Assembly (NCBI GenBank): GCA_017546885.1
Contig: JAFYRQ010000026.1
Location: 1-11,050 of the forward strand
Reading direction: 5' to 3'
DNA from: Alphaproteobacteria bacterium
GTDB taxonomy: Bacteria; Pseudomonadota; Alphaproteobacteria; RF32; CAG-239
DNA: 11,050 nucleotides
Under the pieces are notes generated by a model, which worked only from the letters and a program-made list of their open reading frames with translations, did no database searches and was not told the DNA's origin. The position numbers were made by a program, and so were the translations under genes. Each line of letters begins with the position of its first letter. Position 1 is the stretch's first letter. Of this stretch, positions 1 through 6,985 are shown one piece after another.

Positions 1-718
1 AAATATAGCAAATCGATTTGTTGATGAAGCAGAAGTTGTATCTGTTCTGCGTTCTTGTCATCGAAATCCGGAAGCTGCAAGCTGGAGAAAATTAAATTCC
101 TTAAATGCGGGTGTTTTGGCAAGGTATCTTAAAAATGAATGTCCGCAAGTGGTATCTGTTGTGATGTCTATGCTGGAGCCGAAACAGTGCGCTGCCGTAT
201 TGTCTTTGTTCAACGATTCTTTTGCGGCCGAAGTTATAGGTAAAATGGTAAATTCGCACCCTGCCGATAATGATTTGGTAGGAGCAATCGGAAAAACGAT
301 AGCTGATAACATAGAAGATGAAAAAGATATGCTTCCTCATATTTCTAAAATTTTCGGATATTTTGACGGAGCTACCGAAAATCGTATATTATCAGCATTA
401 GAAATGCGTGATGAAGATGTTGCCAACAATCTGAAAAAGACTTTTATAACTTTTGAAGACACTCTTTTGTTATCTCAAGATGATATGCAAGATTTGGTTT
501 CAAAAATAAATGAAGCTTCCCTTGTTATTGCACTGAGAGGTGCTTCAGAACAAGCAAGAACACATTTTTATAATGCTATGCCTACCCGTCAGGCTGAAAT
601 CATTCGTGAAGCACTACTTCGTTTAGGGCCGATAAAACTCAAAGATATAGAAAAGGCTCAACAGGAAATAGTCAATATTTGCAAAAGAATGTACGGCGAT
701 ACCTTGCGAGGAAGGTAA
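1..718 (+). CDS. fliG: Flagellar motor switch protein FliG (5' end cut off by window)
   Basis: FliG is the rotor protein of the flagellar C-ring. It links the MS-ring (FliF) to FliM/FliN and carries the torque-generating surface facing the stator. The reading frame is open from base 2, so the gene enters from outside the window; 238 residues are visible and roughly the N-terminal 100 are missing. Visible landmarks are the middle-domain motif KNECPQ, which corresponds to the usual KNEHPQ (His replaced by Cys), then LEPKQCAAVL. The C-terminal domain shows FITFEDTLLL, then VIALRGASEQAR, the segment MPTRQAEIIREAL, and LGPIKLKDIEKAQQEIV, all characteristic of FliG. The charged torque helix reads QDDMQDLVSKIN and lacks the arginine seen in enterobacterial FliG. 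An apparent TTG start at 116 is internal and is not the real start. The stop codon directly abuts the fliH ATG. fliF would be expected just upstream. Confidence 0.95.
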   Translation, partial: NIANRFVDEAEVVSVLRSCHRNPEAASWRKLNSLNAGVLARYLKNECPQVVSVVMSMLEPKQCAAVLSLFNDSFAAEVIGKMVNSHPADNDLVGAIGKTIADNIEDEKDMLPHISKIFGYFDGATENRILSALEMRDEDVANNLKKTFITFEDTLLLSQDDMQDLVSKINEASLVIALRGASEQARTHFYNAMPTRQAEIIREALLRLGPIKLKDIEKAQQEIVNICKRMYGDTLRGR

Positions 719-1222
719 ATGCAAGACTTTGTGCCTTTTCAGTTTGATAATTTTATAGAAGGGGAAAAATCTCCTGTTTTCGATTTGTCTTTGAACAGAC
801 CTAAAGATGATAATAATCTTTTGGCAGATATAAATGCAAAGTTACAAATTTTACTGGAAGACAGAAACAATCAAAACATTAAACTTATAAAAATGGTATT
901 GGCTGAAATAGCTCCGGCATTGGCAAAAAATTGCAGTAATGAAATAATAAATGATTTTATAAGTCGTCGTTTTCCCGATTGGGCAAAACAAAAAGTGCTT
1001 GATATTTATATTCCCGAAAATGCCGTTTCTTCGGTAAAAGATAATTTGGAAAAATTGGCAGTTCAAAATTCATATTCCGGTCATATTCGTTTACATAAAG
1101 ACAGCAACTTATCTTCTGTCGAGTGTAAGATTATTTGGGGAAATGAAGAAGAAGTCTTTTCAACGGAACAAATATTAGATAAAATACGAGAACAGTTGAG
1201 CGGAGTTTTAGAGAATGAATAA
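719..1222 (+). CDS. fliH: FliH-like flagellar export/assembly protein
   Basis: This is probably FliH, the cytoplasmic stator-like regulator that binds the export ATPase FliI and docks it at the C-ring. FliH family members are poorly conserved, so the call rests on three things: position between fliG and fliN (the usual alphaproteobacterial order), size (167 residues, shorter than enterobacterial FliH at about 235), and the C-terminal pattern. There, residues about 130-165 read SSVECKIIWGNEEE followed by an amphipathic helix, like the end of other FliH proteins (a Cys/Arg-Ile-x-Trp strand, an acidic turn, then a helix). The middle part (about 40-80) is helical and could form the coiled coil. 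The start ATG follows the fliG stop with no gap, with GAGG 7 bases upstream inside fliG. The last 8 bases overlap fliN, suggesting coupled translation. No glycine-repeat region is seen. Confidence 0.72.
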   Translation: MQDFVPFQFDNFIEGEKSPVFDLSLNRPKDDNNLLADINAKLQILLEDRNNQNIKLIKMVLAEIAPALAKNCSNEIINDFISRRFPDWAKQKVLDIYIPENAVSSVKDNLEKLAVQNSYSGHIRLHKDSNLSSVECKIIWGNEEEVFSTEQILDKIREQLSGVLENE

Positions 1223-1463
1223 TTTGGGTGCTGTTGCAAATGTTTGTGTTAAAGTGTCTGCAGTTATCGGTAAGACCGAATTAACTTTAGCTCAGCTCGT
1301 TGATATAAAAGAAGGCTCTGTTATCGAGCTGGATAAAAAAGTGGGGGAAACTGTTGATATTTATGTCAACGATATGTTGGCAGCCAGAGGGAAGCTCGTT
1401 CTTGCAGGAAAAGAATTGGGCATAAGTCTTACCGAAATTTTAGTTGATGGTGGCGATTTATGA
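1215..1463 (+). CDS. fliN: Flagellar motor switch protein FliN (SpoA domain)
   Basis: FliN forms the base of the C-ring with FliM and binds FliH to recruit export cargo. The 82-residue product is essentially one SpoA (surface presentation of antigens) domain. VKVSAVIGKTELTLAQLVDI at about 13-32 is the typical first strand and helix, followed by the GSVIELDKKVGETVDIYVND core, then ARGKLVLAGKELGISLTEIL. These match the FliN pattern of an initial short helix, hydrophobic strands, a 'G-E-x-V-x-I-x-V-N' turn and a final strand ending in an I-x-x-I-like motif. It is at the short end for FliN and lacks the extended N-terminal tail found in enterobacteria. The start overlaps the fliH stop by 8 bases, and GGAG lies 9 bases upstream. 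The 3' end overlaps flhF by 4 bases (ATGA). Confidence 0.93.
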   Translation: MNNLGAVANVCVKVSAVIGKTELTLAQLVDIKEGSVIELDKKVGETVDIYVNDMLAARGKLVLAGKELGISLTEILVDGGDL

Positions 1464-2407
1464 AAATAAAAAAATTTGTTTCAACGGATATGTCATCAAT
1501 TTTATCTCAAGTTAAGCGAGAACTTGGAGAAGATGCCGTTATAATATCAACTACGATTTTAAGTGACGGAAGAACAGAATTAATAGCTGCACTTGATACT
1601 CAAGATATAATATATGATGATAAAGAAGAAATTTATGAAAATTCTTCGACATATAACGATGCTTATATAAGAGAATGTCTTGCCTATCATGAACTTACAT
1701 CAACGTCGGAAGCCGCAATTCTCTCTACGTGCAGGAGTGTTGCATCAGAAAGAAGAACAACACAAGATAAAGATATTTTAACCGAAGCATTTAATCGTTT
1801 GCTGAAATATGGCAGTTTGTTTGTAGGTTCGAGCAACATAAAAATGTTTATGGGAATGCACGGAAGCGGCAAAACTACGGCTTTGGCAAAATTTGCAACT
1901 TTGGCAAAAATTCGCAATATTCCGATTTCGATTATCAGTATAGATAATGTGCGAGCCGGTACGAACAATCAATTAAAAGCGTTTGCCGACATCTTAAATG
2001 TTGATTTTGAGTTTATCAAACAGCCTGAAAAAATGTTTGATAAAATTTTGTCGGCACAATCGGAAAATAAAATGATTTTAATCGATACTCCGGGGATTAA
2101 TCCTTTTTATTCCGAAGACGTAAAGCGTTTACAATCTTTTTGCGGAGTTGTGAATTGTGATAAAATTCTCACTATTGATAGTGGCATGAACGCAAATAAT
2201 GCCGTTGATGTTGCGGATATTTTCAAAGATTTGGGGGCTAACTGGTTGTTGCCCTTGAAATTTGACGTAAACCGCCGTATCGGAGCAATGCTCTCGGTGG
2301 CAGTTAATTGTGGCTTGCAAATCGAATATGCGGGGATAAGCCCTAAAATCGCCAATGGTTTGGCAAAAATAAGCAGTTCTTCACTAACCAGAATTATCAC
2401 GGAGTAG
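1460..2407 (+). CDS. flhF: Flagellar biosynthesis SRP-type GTPase FlhF
   Basis: FlhF is a signal-recognition-particle-family GTPase that marks the site, usually a cell pole, where the flagellum is built. The N-terminus MKIKKFVSTDMSSILSQVKR followed by ELGEDAVIIS is the FlhF B-domain signature. A variable acidic linker runs from about 50 to 110. The G domain contains the P-loop GMHGSGKTT (132-140), the SRP-type element IDNVRAGTNNQL (161-172, cf. D-T-x-R-x-A/G-A-x-x-Q-L), and DTPG (209-212, usually DTAG). The G4 position reads LKFD (266-269), where the family normally has TKLD; loss of the Thr/Lys may weaken guanine specificity. GAMLSV (275-280) matches the family's closing motif. At 315 residues it is shorter than many FlhF proteins, mainly in the linker. 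It begins within the fliN stop (ATGA overlap) and ends 3 bases before flhG. Confidence 0.9.
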   Translation: MKIKKFVSTDMSSILSQVKRELGEDAVIISTTILSDGRTELIAALDTQDIIYDDKEEIYENSSTYNDAYIRECLAYHELTSTSEAAILSTCRSVASERRTTQDKDILTEAFNRLLKYGSLFVGSSNIKMFMGMHGSGKTTALAKFATLAKIRNIPISIISIDNVRAGTNNQLKAFADILNVDFEFIKQPEKMFDKILSAQSENKMILIDTPGINPFYSEDVKRLQSFCGVVNCDKILTIDSGMNANNAVDVADIFKDLGANWLLPLKFDVNRRIGAMLSVAVNCGLQIEYAGISPKIANGLAKISSSSLTRIITE

Positions 2408-2410
2408 TCG

Positions 2411-3208
2411 ATGAGTGAAGAGTTACGAACAGCACCACGCAGTGAAATAGGAAATATATTTCCTTCTCATAATAATATGTTAGCCATCGCCTCGGGAAAG
2501 GGAGGTGTCGGAAAAACTTGGTTTTCCATAACGTTAGCCCACGCTTTGAGCGGATTAAAGAAAAAAACACTGTTATTTGACGGTGATTTAGGGTTGGCCA
2601 ACATAGATATACAATTAGGGCTGATGACTTCGCATGACTTAGGTTGTGTGGTTACCGGAACAACGACATTAAACCAAATAGTTCATCATTATGACAAGGC
2701 TCGCATAGATATAATTGCCGGACGCTCCGGTTCTTCGGGGCTTGCAACCATGCCTGTCGGTCGTCTTCAGATTTTGGCGGAAGATTTATCTCTTCTTGCT
2801 TCAAGTTATGATAAAGTCATACTTGATATGGGAGCCGGTATAGATAAATCGGTGCGTATTTTGTCAGGAATGGCCGGACATATTATCGTTATGTGTACCG
2901 ATGAGCCGACATCTTTGACCGATGCTTATGCTCTTATAAAAGTTATGTCTTTGCAGTATCCGAAATGCAAAGTTTCCGTAGTTGTCAATCAGGCAGATAA
3001 TTTACAGGAAGGTCGTCGAACATACGATATATTATGTAAAGCCTGTCAAACATTTTTGAAAATAGCTCCTCCGCTATTGGGAGTTGTGCGACGAGATGCT
3101 CGTATCAGAGATGCAATTCGAAATCAAATGTCTCTAATATCTCGTTATCCGACTTCTGAAGCGGCGGCTGATGTAGTAAATATTGCTCGAAAGTTGATAG
3201 AAAAATGA
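2411..3208 (+). CDS. flhG: MinD-like ATPase FlhG (FleN/YlxH family)
   Basis: FlhG is a MinD/ParA-type ATPase that counters FlhF and limits flagellar number or site. The deviant Walker A motif SGKGGVGKT is at 28-36, the A' motif FDGDLGLANIDIQLG at 56-70 and the Walker B strand VILDMGAGID at 136-145. The later family patterns MCTDEPTSLTDAYALIKV (161-178) and VVNQ (191-194) are also clear. These are textbook features of the FlhG/MinD branch. Length (265) is normal. The N-terminal 24 residues contain no obvious DQAxxLR motif, the element through which many FlhG proteins stimulate FlhF GTPase. No clear amphipathic membrane-binding helix is visible at the C-terminus, which ends ARKLIEK. A good ribosome site (GGAG, 6 bases before ATG) sits across the flhF stop. 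The end overlaps the next gene by ATGA. Confidence 0.92.
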   Translation: MSEELRTAPRSEIGNIFPSHNNMLAIASGKGGVGKTWFSITLAHALSGLKKKTLLFDGDLGLANIDIQLGLMTSHDLGCVVTGTTTLNQIVHHYDKARIDIIAGRSGSSGLATMPVGRLQILAEDLSLLASSYDKVILDMGAGIDKSVRILSGMAGHIIVMCTDEPTSLTDAYALIKVMSLQYPKCKVSVVVNQADNLQEGRRTYDILCKACQTFLKIAPPLLGVVRRDARIRDAIRNQMSLISRYPTSEAAADVVNIARKLIEK

Positions 3209-4350
3209 GAGATGCACTAGGTTATTATAAAGTATTGGAAGTTGATAGTTCTGCCGATGCACAAACTATCAAGATTAATTATCGTGATTTGGCAAAACAT
3301 TGGCACCCCGATTCTAACAAAAGCGAAAATGCAATGGAGCATTTTCAAAAATTGTCGGTAGCCTATGATGTGCTAAAAAATGAGAAAACCAGATTAGTTT
3401 ATGACTTAATGAGTGAAATTTATAACTCTAATAACTTTCCGGATATGAATAATTTGAGTATTCTCAAAGACAAATTCGATAACGAGAATCCTTTGGTTCG
3501 TGTTGTGAATTTACAAAAAGTTATCGGCAAAGTTATAAAATACTCGTCGGTTGAAGATAAACTTGTGTGTACCTACGAACAAGCAAAACAAGAAGTTTTA
3601 CGTTATTCATTGTCTAACTGGTTTTTAGGTTGGTGGCATCCGAAAGCATTTATCCGCAACATAAAAGCAATAATCGGTAACATAAAAAGCATCGGCAATA
3701 ATGATTATGACAATTTAGTTCTTTTGATACACAATGCTATCGCATATCATCAGGAAAATAAAGACAATCAGGCAATGTTGTCTGCAAAGCAGGCGCTTGA
3801 TTATGCCGATGAACATCAACAAGAACTTATAAAAAGGTTTATGGATGAAATCAATGTTCCTGTTTATAATAAAAGAATCCCTCAATGGCGACTTGGTACA
3901 TTGAGATTATACCAATATATAATTCCGTTTTTATTGATTTTGGCAGTATCTTATCCGTTTATACAGCATTACAGTATGCTTCGTTATATGAAAAAAGAAA
4001 ACAAAATCACATATTTTCAAAAAGTAAAATATGACAGCGGGGCAGAGTTTGTTGACGATGTTGTTGTTTCTAAAATTTATCAAATCCCTGTTGATGTTAC
4101 AGACAACAGCAAGTTGTATCATTTGAGCGAAAATACGAACATAATGTATGGTCCGGGTGAGAAATTTGATATATTGAAAAAAGGCAAAAAGGGACAGACT
4201 GTCAGAGTAACAGGCTTTACAACGGATAAAACCTGGTACCGTGTTATGATTGATAACGGCGAAATGGGATTTGTTGAAAAAACATCTCTAAAGAGCGGTA
4301 TGGGAACGGAACCTCCCTACGGAAGTAAAATTATTCCCGAACCTATGTAG
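3205..4350 (+). CDS. Membrane J-domain protein with C-terminal bacterial SH3 domain
   Basis: I do not recognise this as a named protein. Residues about 6-70 form a DnaJ domain: YYKVLEVDSSADAQTIKINY, then the invariant HPD at 34-36 in AKHWHPDSNKS, then FQKLSVAYDVLKNEKTRLVYD. This should stimulate the ATPase of a DnaK-type Hsp70. A helical region follows (about 95-220), including the hydrophobic stretch WFLGWWHPKAFI at 139-150 and a possible TPR-like helical pair at 170-212. One clear transmembrane segment lies at about 236-254 (YIIPFLLILAVSYPFI). After it, residues about 303-365 resemble a bacterial SH3 domain (LYHLSENTNIMYGPGEKFDI...WYRVMI...GFVEKTSL). Since a J-domain works in the cytoplasm, the SH3 domain should be periplasmic, where such domains often bind peptidoglycan. 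The gene overlaps flhG by ATGA and closes the flagellar operon, which suggests a role in flagellar assembly or placement (inference). Domain calls are confident; the function is unknown. Confidence 0.85.
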   Translation: MRDALGYYKVLEVDSSADAQTIKINYRDLAKHWHPDSNKSENAMEHFQKLSVAYDVLKNEKTRLVYDLMSEIYNSNNFPDMNNLSILKDKFDNENPLVRVVNLQKVIGKVIKYSSVEDKLVCTYEQAKQEVLRYSLSNWFLGWWHPKAFIRNIKAIIGNIKSIGNNDYDNLVLLIHNAIAYHQENKDNQAMLSAKQALDYADEHQQELIKRFMDEINVPVYNKRIPQWRLGTLRLYQYIIPFLLILAVSYPFIQHYSMLRYMKKENKITYFQKVKYDSGAEFVDDVVVSKIYQIPVDVTDNSKLYHLSENTNIMYGPGEKFDILKKGKKGQTVRVTGFTTDKTWYRVMIDNGEMGFVEKTSLKSGMGTEPPYGSKIIPEPM

Positions 4351-4375
4351 ATTTTAATCGGAATTATATCAGCAA

Positions 4376-4406
4376 AAAACCCGCTTTGAATTTCAAAGCG
4401 GGTTTT
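4376..4406. terminator. Bidirectional intrinsic terminator between flagellar operon and rpsA
   Basis: AAAACCCGCTTTGA pairs perfectly with TCAAAGCGGGTTTT around an ATT loop (14-base-pair stem, 3-base loop). T-runs lie on both strands after the GC-rich core. It sits 26 bases past the J-protein stop and 22 bases past the rpsA stop on the other strand, so it can serve both converging units. Confidence 0.93.
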
Positions 4407-4428
4407 GTAAAAAAACAATCAAATCAGA

Positions 4429-6105
4429 TTATTTTTTCTTCAAAGCTTCACCTAAAGCATCTCCTAAAGAAGAGCCTGAAGATGTATTAGAATATTCTTC
4501 TAATGCTTTCTTTTCTTCTTCAATTTCGAGAGCTTTGATTGACAAGCCAAGTTTACCTTTTTTCTTTTCAACAGAAGTAACTTTAGCTTCTACAACATCA
4601 CCTTCTTTGAAGTTGTTCAAATCTTGACCGGCTTTGTCTTTAGACAAGTCAGCTTTTTTGATGTTGGCAGAAACACCGTTTACTTCAACAACAATGCCAT
4701 CTTCAGCAACTTCGGTAACGGTAGCTTTTACATTGTCACCTTTTTTGAAGCCGTCTAAAGCAGTAGCATTAGCGTTTTCTGTAAGCTGTTTAATACCGAG
4801 GCTGATGCGTTCTTTTTCAACATCAACATCAATAATTTTAGCTTGGATTTCTTGACCTTTTGTATATTCTTTAACAGCTTCTTCACCGGCAACATCCCAA
4901 GAGATGTCAGACAAGTGAATCATACCGTCGATTTCATCGTTTAAACCAATGAACAAACCGAATTCGGTAATGTTCTTGATTTTACCTTCGATAACAGTAC
5001 CAACCGGGTGTTCTTCAACATAAGCAGCCCAAGGATTAGCTGTGCATTGTTTAATGCCGAGGCTAATTCTTCTCTTTTCTTCATCAACTTCAAGAACTTT
5101 AACTTCAACTTCTTGAGATGTAGAAACGATTTTGCCCGGGTGAACGTTTTTACGAGTCCAGCTCATTTCTGAAACGTGAACCAAACCTTCGATACCATCT
5201 TCGAGTTCAACGAATGCACCATAATCAGTAATGTTTGTAACTTTACCTTTGCATACATCGTCAACATGAAATCTTTCAGCAACATTTTGCCATGGATCGT
5301 TTTCGAGTTGTTTCATACCCAAGCTGATGCGTTGGTTATCTTCATTGAATTTGATAACTTGAACTTTGATTGTTTGACCAACGTTCAAAACTTCAGCAGG
5401 GTGATTGATTCTCTTCCAAGAAATGTCTGTAACGTGCAATAAGCCGTCAACACCACCCAAATCGATGAATGCACCGTAATCGGTAATGTTTTTAACAACA
5501 CCGTCAAGGATAGAACCTTCTTTGATAGCGTCGATTAATTCAGCTCTTGATTCAGCACGTGTTTCTTCGAGAACAACACGACGAGAAACAACGATATTGC
5601 CTCTAACCTTATCCATTTTCAAAATTTGGAACGGTTGAGAAATACCCATCAACGGAGAAATATCACGGATTGGGCGAATATCGATTTGAGAACCCGGCAA
5701 GAAAGCAATAGCACCGTTCAAATCAACAGTGAAGCCACCTTTAACACGACCGAAGATAACACCGTTAATGCGTTCGCCTGCGTTCATAGCTTTTTCGAGA
5801 TCTAACCAAGCTTCTTCACGACGAGCTTTTTCACGAGACAATACGATATTACCGTCTCTGTCTTCATAACGATCAACATAAACTTCGATAACGTCACCGA
5901 GGTTCAATTCCGGATTTTGACCAAATTCACGAACAGGGATGCGACCTTCTGATTTAAGACCAACATCAACCATAATGAAATCCGAAGTAATTTTTACGAT
6001 TGTACCCTTAACTACAGAACCTACAAGGCTCTTTTCGCCCATTTGTTCGTTCAACAAATCAGCAAATACTTCATTAGTTTCTGGGATTTGAAATTCTGTA
6101 TTCAT
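4429..6105 (-). CDS. rpsA: 30S ribosomal protein S1
   Basis: S1 binds A/U-rich mRNA leaders and brings mRNA to the 30S subunit, mainly for messages with weak Shine-Dalgarno sites. The 558 residues match the usual six-domain form (E. coli about 557). I place S1 repeats at about 29-92, 111-176, 197-266, 282-352, 369-440 and 455-525. The central copies carry the typical NITDYGAFIDL / NITDYGAFVEL / NITEFGLFIGL strands, VDGLLHVTDISW-type segments and RISLGMKQL-type ends. Domains 1 and 2 are more divergent (GRIPVREF, GFTVDLNG), as in known S1, where they contact the ribosome. The last repeat is weaker, followed by a short low-complexity Ser/Lys tail. It lies downstream of cmk on the same strand, a very common arrangement, but has its own promoter in the gap. 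There is no Shine-Dalgarno sequence before the ATG. Confidence 0.98.
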   Translation of the reverse strand: MNTEFQIPETNEVFADLLNEQMGEKSLVGSVVKGTIVKITSDFIMVDVGLKSEGRIPVREFGQNPELNLGDVIEVYVDRYEDRDGNIVLSREKARREEAWLDLEKAMNAGERINGVIFGRVKGGFTVDLNGAIAFLPGSQIDIRPIRDISPLMGISQPFQILKMDKVRGNIVVSRRVVLEETRAESRAELIDAIKEGSILDGVVKNITDYGAFIDLGGVDGLLHVTDISWKRINHPAEVLNVGQTIKVQVIKFNEDNQRISLGMKQLENDPWQNVAERFHVDDVCKGKVTNITDYGAFVELEDGIEGLVHVSEMSWTRKNVHPGKIVSTSQEVEVKVLEVDEEKRRISLGIKQCTANPWAAYVEEHPVGTVIEGKIKNITEFGLFIGLNDEIDGMIHLSDISWDVAGEEAVKEYTKGQEIQAKIIDVDVEKERISLGIKQLTENANATALDGFKKGDNVKATVTEVAEDGIVVEVNGVSANIKKADLSKDKAGQDLNNFKEGDVVEAKVTSVEKKKGKLGLSIKALEIEEEKKALEEYSNTSSGSSLGDALGEALKKK

Positions 6106-6205
6106 AAATAAAACAATTCTAAAATGCCGACCCGAAATAAAATAGGGTGGACTTGTGCGCAGTTAAAAACTCTGATAACATCGCACCATATTTATCAGAT
6201 TAGCT
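6106..6205 (-). promoter_or_regulatory. Structured rpsA 5' leader (possible pseudoknot), no Shine-Dalgarno
   Basis: Read on the minus strand, the leader holds an 8-bp hairpin TCTGATAA/TTATCAGA (6192-6199 with 6171-6178) with a 13-base loop. The loop contains GTGCG (6182-6186), which can pair with CGCAC downstream (6155-6159), giving an H-type pseudoknot with sterically reasonable loops of 5, 3 and 11 bases. A second hairpin, CCACCC with GGGT-C-GG (6145-6150 with 6127-6133, one bulge), follows. The last 20 bases before ATG are A/U-rich with no GGAG-like site. S1 autoregulates its own translation in E. coli through an rpsA leader lacking a strong Shine-Dalgarno site, so an autoregulatory role is plausible. 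The fold was read by eye, and the 5-bp pairing alone could arise by chance. Confidence 0.45.
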
Positions 6206-6207
6206 CT

Positions 6208-6235
6208 TTTATACATATAAATATTTATTTTTCAA
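6208..6235 (-). promoter_or_regulatory. Sigma-70-type promoter of rpsA
   Basis: On the minus strand, TTGAAA (6230-6235) and TATAAA (6208-6213) are separated by 16 bases. Transcription would begin near 6200 and give a leader of about 95 bases. It starts 8 bases after the cmk stop, so rpsA can be transcribed independently of cmk. Confidence 0.7.
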
Positions 6236-6242
6236 GATTTTT

Positions 6243-6890
6243 TTATCTGTTTTCGATAATTTTACACGCTTTTTCAAAAACTTCTTCAATAGACATATCC
6301 GATGTGTCAAAATGAATGGCATTTTGAGCCGGTTGACTGCCTTCACGAGCATAGTCACGAGTGTCACGTTCTATTGTTTGCTCTAACACTTCCTGATAGT
6401 CTGCTTTTTGTCCCTTCGATTCGTATTCTTTAAAACGACGCATAGCTCTAACCTCGGGAGAAGCGGTAACAAAAAACTTTATATCTGCATGCGGACAAAT
6501 TACCGTGCCGGTGTCTCTTCCGTCATAAATAGCTCCGTCAGCTTTGCTGCCGTCTGCAAAAACCGGATTTTTAGAAAAGTTTTGTTGCATTAACAATAAT
6601 GCGGAACGAACACCCGGCATTGCCGCAACGGAAGATGCTGCTTTGCTTCCTTCCAAAGAACGAAAGTCCGGATTTTTTGATAATTCAATCATACGGGGAA
6701 AAGTTAATGATTGCGCCAATTTTTCGGCTTTTTCAACATCTTCGAGGGAGTTTTTTGCCAAAAGCATTTCTAACCCTACTGCTCTATATACCATACCGGT
6801 ATCAAAATAAGCCAAATTATATTTTTCAGCCAATTTAGAAGCTAAAGTACCTTTACCTGCAGCGGCAGGTCCGTCAATTGTTATAATCAT
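6243..6890 (-). CDS. cmk: Cytidylate kinase (CMP/dCMP kinase)
   Basis: Cytidylate kinase phosphorylates CMP and dCMP to the diphosphates with ATP in pyrimidine salvage and dNTP supply. The start MIITIDGPAAAGKGTLASKL carries the P-loop (GPAAAGKGT, 7-15). YFDTGMVYRAV corresponds to the family's LDTGAMYRAV substrate-binding segment. YDGRDTGTVICPHADIKFFV is the conserved DGRDIGTVV block, followed by TASPEVRAMRR. The lid segment RDTRDYAREGSQP stands for the usual R-D-x-x-D-x-x-R-x-x-S-P; the order Ser-Gln-Pro rather than Ser-Pro is a small deviation. Length (215) is normal. It is upstream of rpsA on the same strand, a pairing widely seen in bacteria, and diverges from rsmE. Confidence 0.97.
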   Translation of the reverse strand: MIITIDGPAAAGKGTLASKLAEKYNLAYFDTGMVYRAVGLEMLLAKNSLEDVEKAEKLAQSLTFPRMIELSKNPDFRSLEGSKAASSVAAMPGVRSALLLMQQNFSKNPVFADGSKADGAIYDGRDTGTVICPHADIKFFVTASPEVRAMRRFKEYESKGQKADYQEVLEQTIERDTRDYAREGSQPAQNAIHFDTSDMSIEEVFEKACKIIENR

Positions 6891-6926
6891 ATTTATTTTC
6901 CCGTAACGAAAACTTAACTATCACAA

Positions 6927-6954
6927 GTTATATTACTTATCGAATCAAACTCAA
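6927..6954 (-). promoter_or_regulatory. Probable cmk promoter
   Basis: On the minus strand TTGAGT (6949-6954) is followed after 16 bases by TATAAC (6927-6932). Transcription would start near 6920, about 30 bases before the cmk ATG. The architecture matches the rpsA and tRNA promoters in this window. No convincing promoter for the divergent rsmE was found in the same gap. Confidence 0.55.
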
Positions 6955-6985
6955 GTTTATTGATATATTTATACAGAATTTATTT

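Noticed and set aside
116..118. TTG at 116 as a start of the first gene
   Set aside because: The same frame is open to the window's left edge, and the upstream residues (WRKLNSLNAGVLARYLKNE) continue the FliG middle domain, so this codon is internal.
440..520. FliG torque helix lacking the enterobacterial arginine and with a Lys/Asn in place of acidic residues
   Set aside because: As a sign of an inactive motor protein this is weak: from memory, alphaproteobacterial FliG proteins commonly differ here, and the rest of the domain is intact.
4634..5442. Open frames on the plus strand opposite rpsA
   Set aside because: They are antisense shadows of a highly codon-biased ribosomal protein gene, with no ribosome sites or recognisable domains.
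4429..6105. Internal sequence repetition in rpsA
   Set aside because: It reflects the normal six S1 domains, not a recent DNA repeat.
6124..6315. A 63-codon plus-strand frame in the cmk-rpsA gap
   Set aside because: It covers the rpsA leader and promoter on the opposite strand and the end of cmk; composition is A/T-rich low complexity, with no supporting ribosome site.
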